DNA of 64,000 nt, from NCBI GenBank assembly GCA_977017575.1, contig CDRNVI010000158.1:62001-126000 (forward strand), given 5' to 3'. The notes beneath the pieces are model-generated. The model was not told where the DNA came from. It ran no database searches and was given only the letters and a program-made list of their open reading frames with translations. The position numbers and the translations under genes were made by a program. Of this stretch, positions 63,210-64,000 are shown one piece after another (the first letter of the stretch is position 1; every line of letters begins with the position of its first letter). Source of the DNA: Paramoeba atlantica (taxonomy: Eukaryota; Discosea).

Positions 63210-64000
63210 ATGGTTCGTAAATCTCCATCTTTTGCAAAGTCAGAGAAAGCTTCCCAAAATTTACAACCTGATTCCCTTTCATCAATTCGAACATTATTTG
63301 ATCGATATGATCGAGACCATTCGGGTAATCTCTTTTTTCTTTTTTCTTTTCTGTTTTAATCTCTCTCTCTTTTTTACTACATCTTGTGTTTCTTAAATTT
63401 AATCTTTTTCTTTTCACAGGAAAGATCGACTCTTCAGAACTTGCTTCTGCAATGGGGGCACTTTTAGGGTGTACACTCAACAAACAGAATGCTGAATTAA
63501 TGTTGGATCGCGTCGATACTGATCGATCAGGAACAATCAATTTCGATGAATTCAAAAGCCTGACTGGGATTGTGATTTCTTTCAAGAAACAGTTTGATGA
63601 AGCGGACAAGGATAACTCGAAAACGTTGTCAGCTGAAGAAATGTTACCATTGTTGAATCAACCACCAAATAACTACAAATTTACACAAAAAACAGCCGTG
63701 AATTTCATCCAAACTTTTGATGATGATAAAACAAAGTGGGCAATCTCGTATGTTGAGTTCATCAACCTCGCCTTTTACCTCCACGAATTGGAACATCTTC
63801 ATGACGAAAGAGTCAATGATTTAGGAGAAGGAGGGGGACCAAAAGAATGGTCTTATTATTTGGTTGGAGTGTTGGGCGAAAAGTTAGCGAATGACCCAAA
63901 AATTTTGGAACAATTTCGTCCTTTGGATAAAAATACTGCTTTTGAGCCTTTTGCTGAGAAGATTATTGCGATTTGGCGATCTTCTGCTGGAAAAGGGGCT
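63210..64000 (+). CDS. EF-hand calcium-binding protein, copy 2 (runs off the window)
   Basis: Tandem paralogue of copy 1, starting MVRKSPSFAKSEKASQNLQP; intron at 63325-63419, the same place as in copy 1 (inside the first EF loop, D-H-S-G). EF-hands: YDRDHSGKIDSSE, VDTDRSGTINFDE, ADKDNSKTLSAEE and FDDDKTKWAISYVE. The last is damaged, with an extra residue and no Gly, so it probably no longer binds calcium well. The downstream conserved block (LHELEHLHDERVNDLGEG, WSYYLVGVLGEKLANDPKIL, FEPFAEKIIAIW) is present. The 3' end is beyond the window. Confidence 0.82.

Overview
The window is nuclear DNA of a unicellular eukaryote. It is AT-rich, with short T-rich spliceosomal introns (mostly 50-250 nt, GT...AG, some genes with a dozen), dispersed pol III tRNA genes, homopolymer-rich intergenic DNA and no operons. 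All three stop codons appear as ordinary gene ends, so the standard code fits. The gene set (chloroquine-resistance-transporter-like carrier, TM-less ABC ATPase of the kind called ABCH in Dictyostelium, H-type lectin, cyclic-nucleotide/RasGAP-type protein, many acidic Lys/Glu or Ser tracts) suggests an amoeboid or flagellate protist. An amoebozoan is my first guess, but the lineage is not settled by the sequence.

Left part (1-11.9 kb): a broken copia-type LTR retrotransposon ending in a clear 3' LTR; a 50-bp palindrome made from a LINE-type reverse-transcriptase fragment; tRNA-Lys; a coiled-coil gene; two tail-to-tail members (A and B) of a secreted, glycosyltransferase-like family that resembles plant DUF7796 proteins; and tRNA-Asp. 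Middle-left (12-25 kb): an acidic zinc-ribbon protein, the spliceosome disassembly factor TFIP11/Ntr1, an ankyrin gene built almost one repeat per exon, a third member (C) of the secreted family, a duplicated HEATR3 promoter plus first exon, tRNA-Gln and a stretch of exon-like fragments I could not assign. Middle (25-41 kb): CRT-like transporter, HEATR3/SYO1 ribosomal-protein import adaptor, a two-cNMP-domain plus RasGAP-like protein, a small ankyrin protein, the TFIIH subunit MAT1, and a Ste20-like pseudokinase hosting an odd tRNA-Cys in an intron.

Right part (41-64 kb) is mostly housekeeping: RBR ubiquitin ligase, ABC ATPase, V-ATPase subunits C and B, an H-type lectin, a PB1-TPR-UBA protein resembling autophagy receptors, a Sti1-like TPR protein, eEF1B-gamma, WDR75/UTP17, U1-70K, a short Ser/Thr-rich protein, a lone PH-domain protein and two tandem EF-hand proteins (the last runs off the end).

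The genes are packed convergently (gaps sometimes under 20 bp) or divergently around 250-400 bp shared promoters. The most unusual points are the DUF7796-like family, repeated local duplications of exons inside introns or upstream of genes, and several perfect inverted repeats. The gene models were spliced by eye, so inner exon edges may be off by a few bases.
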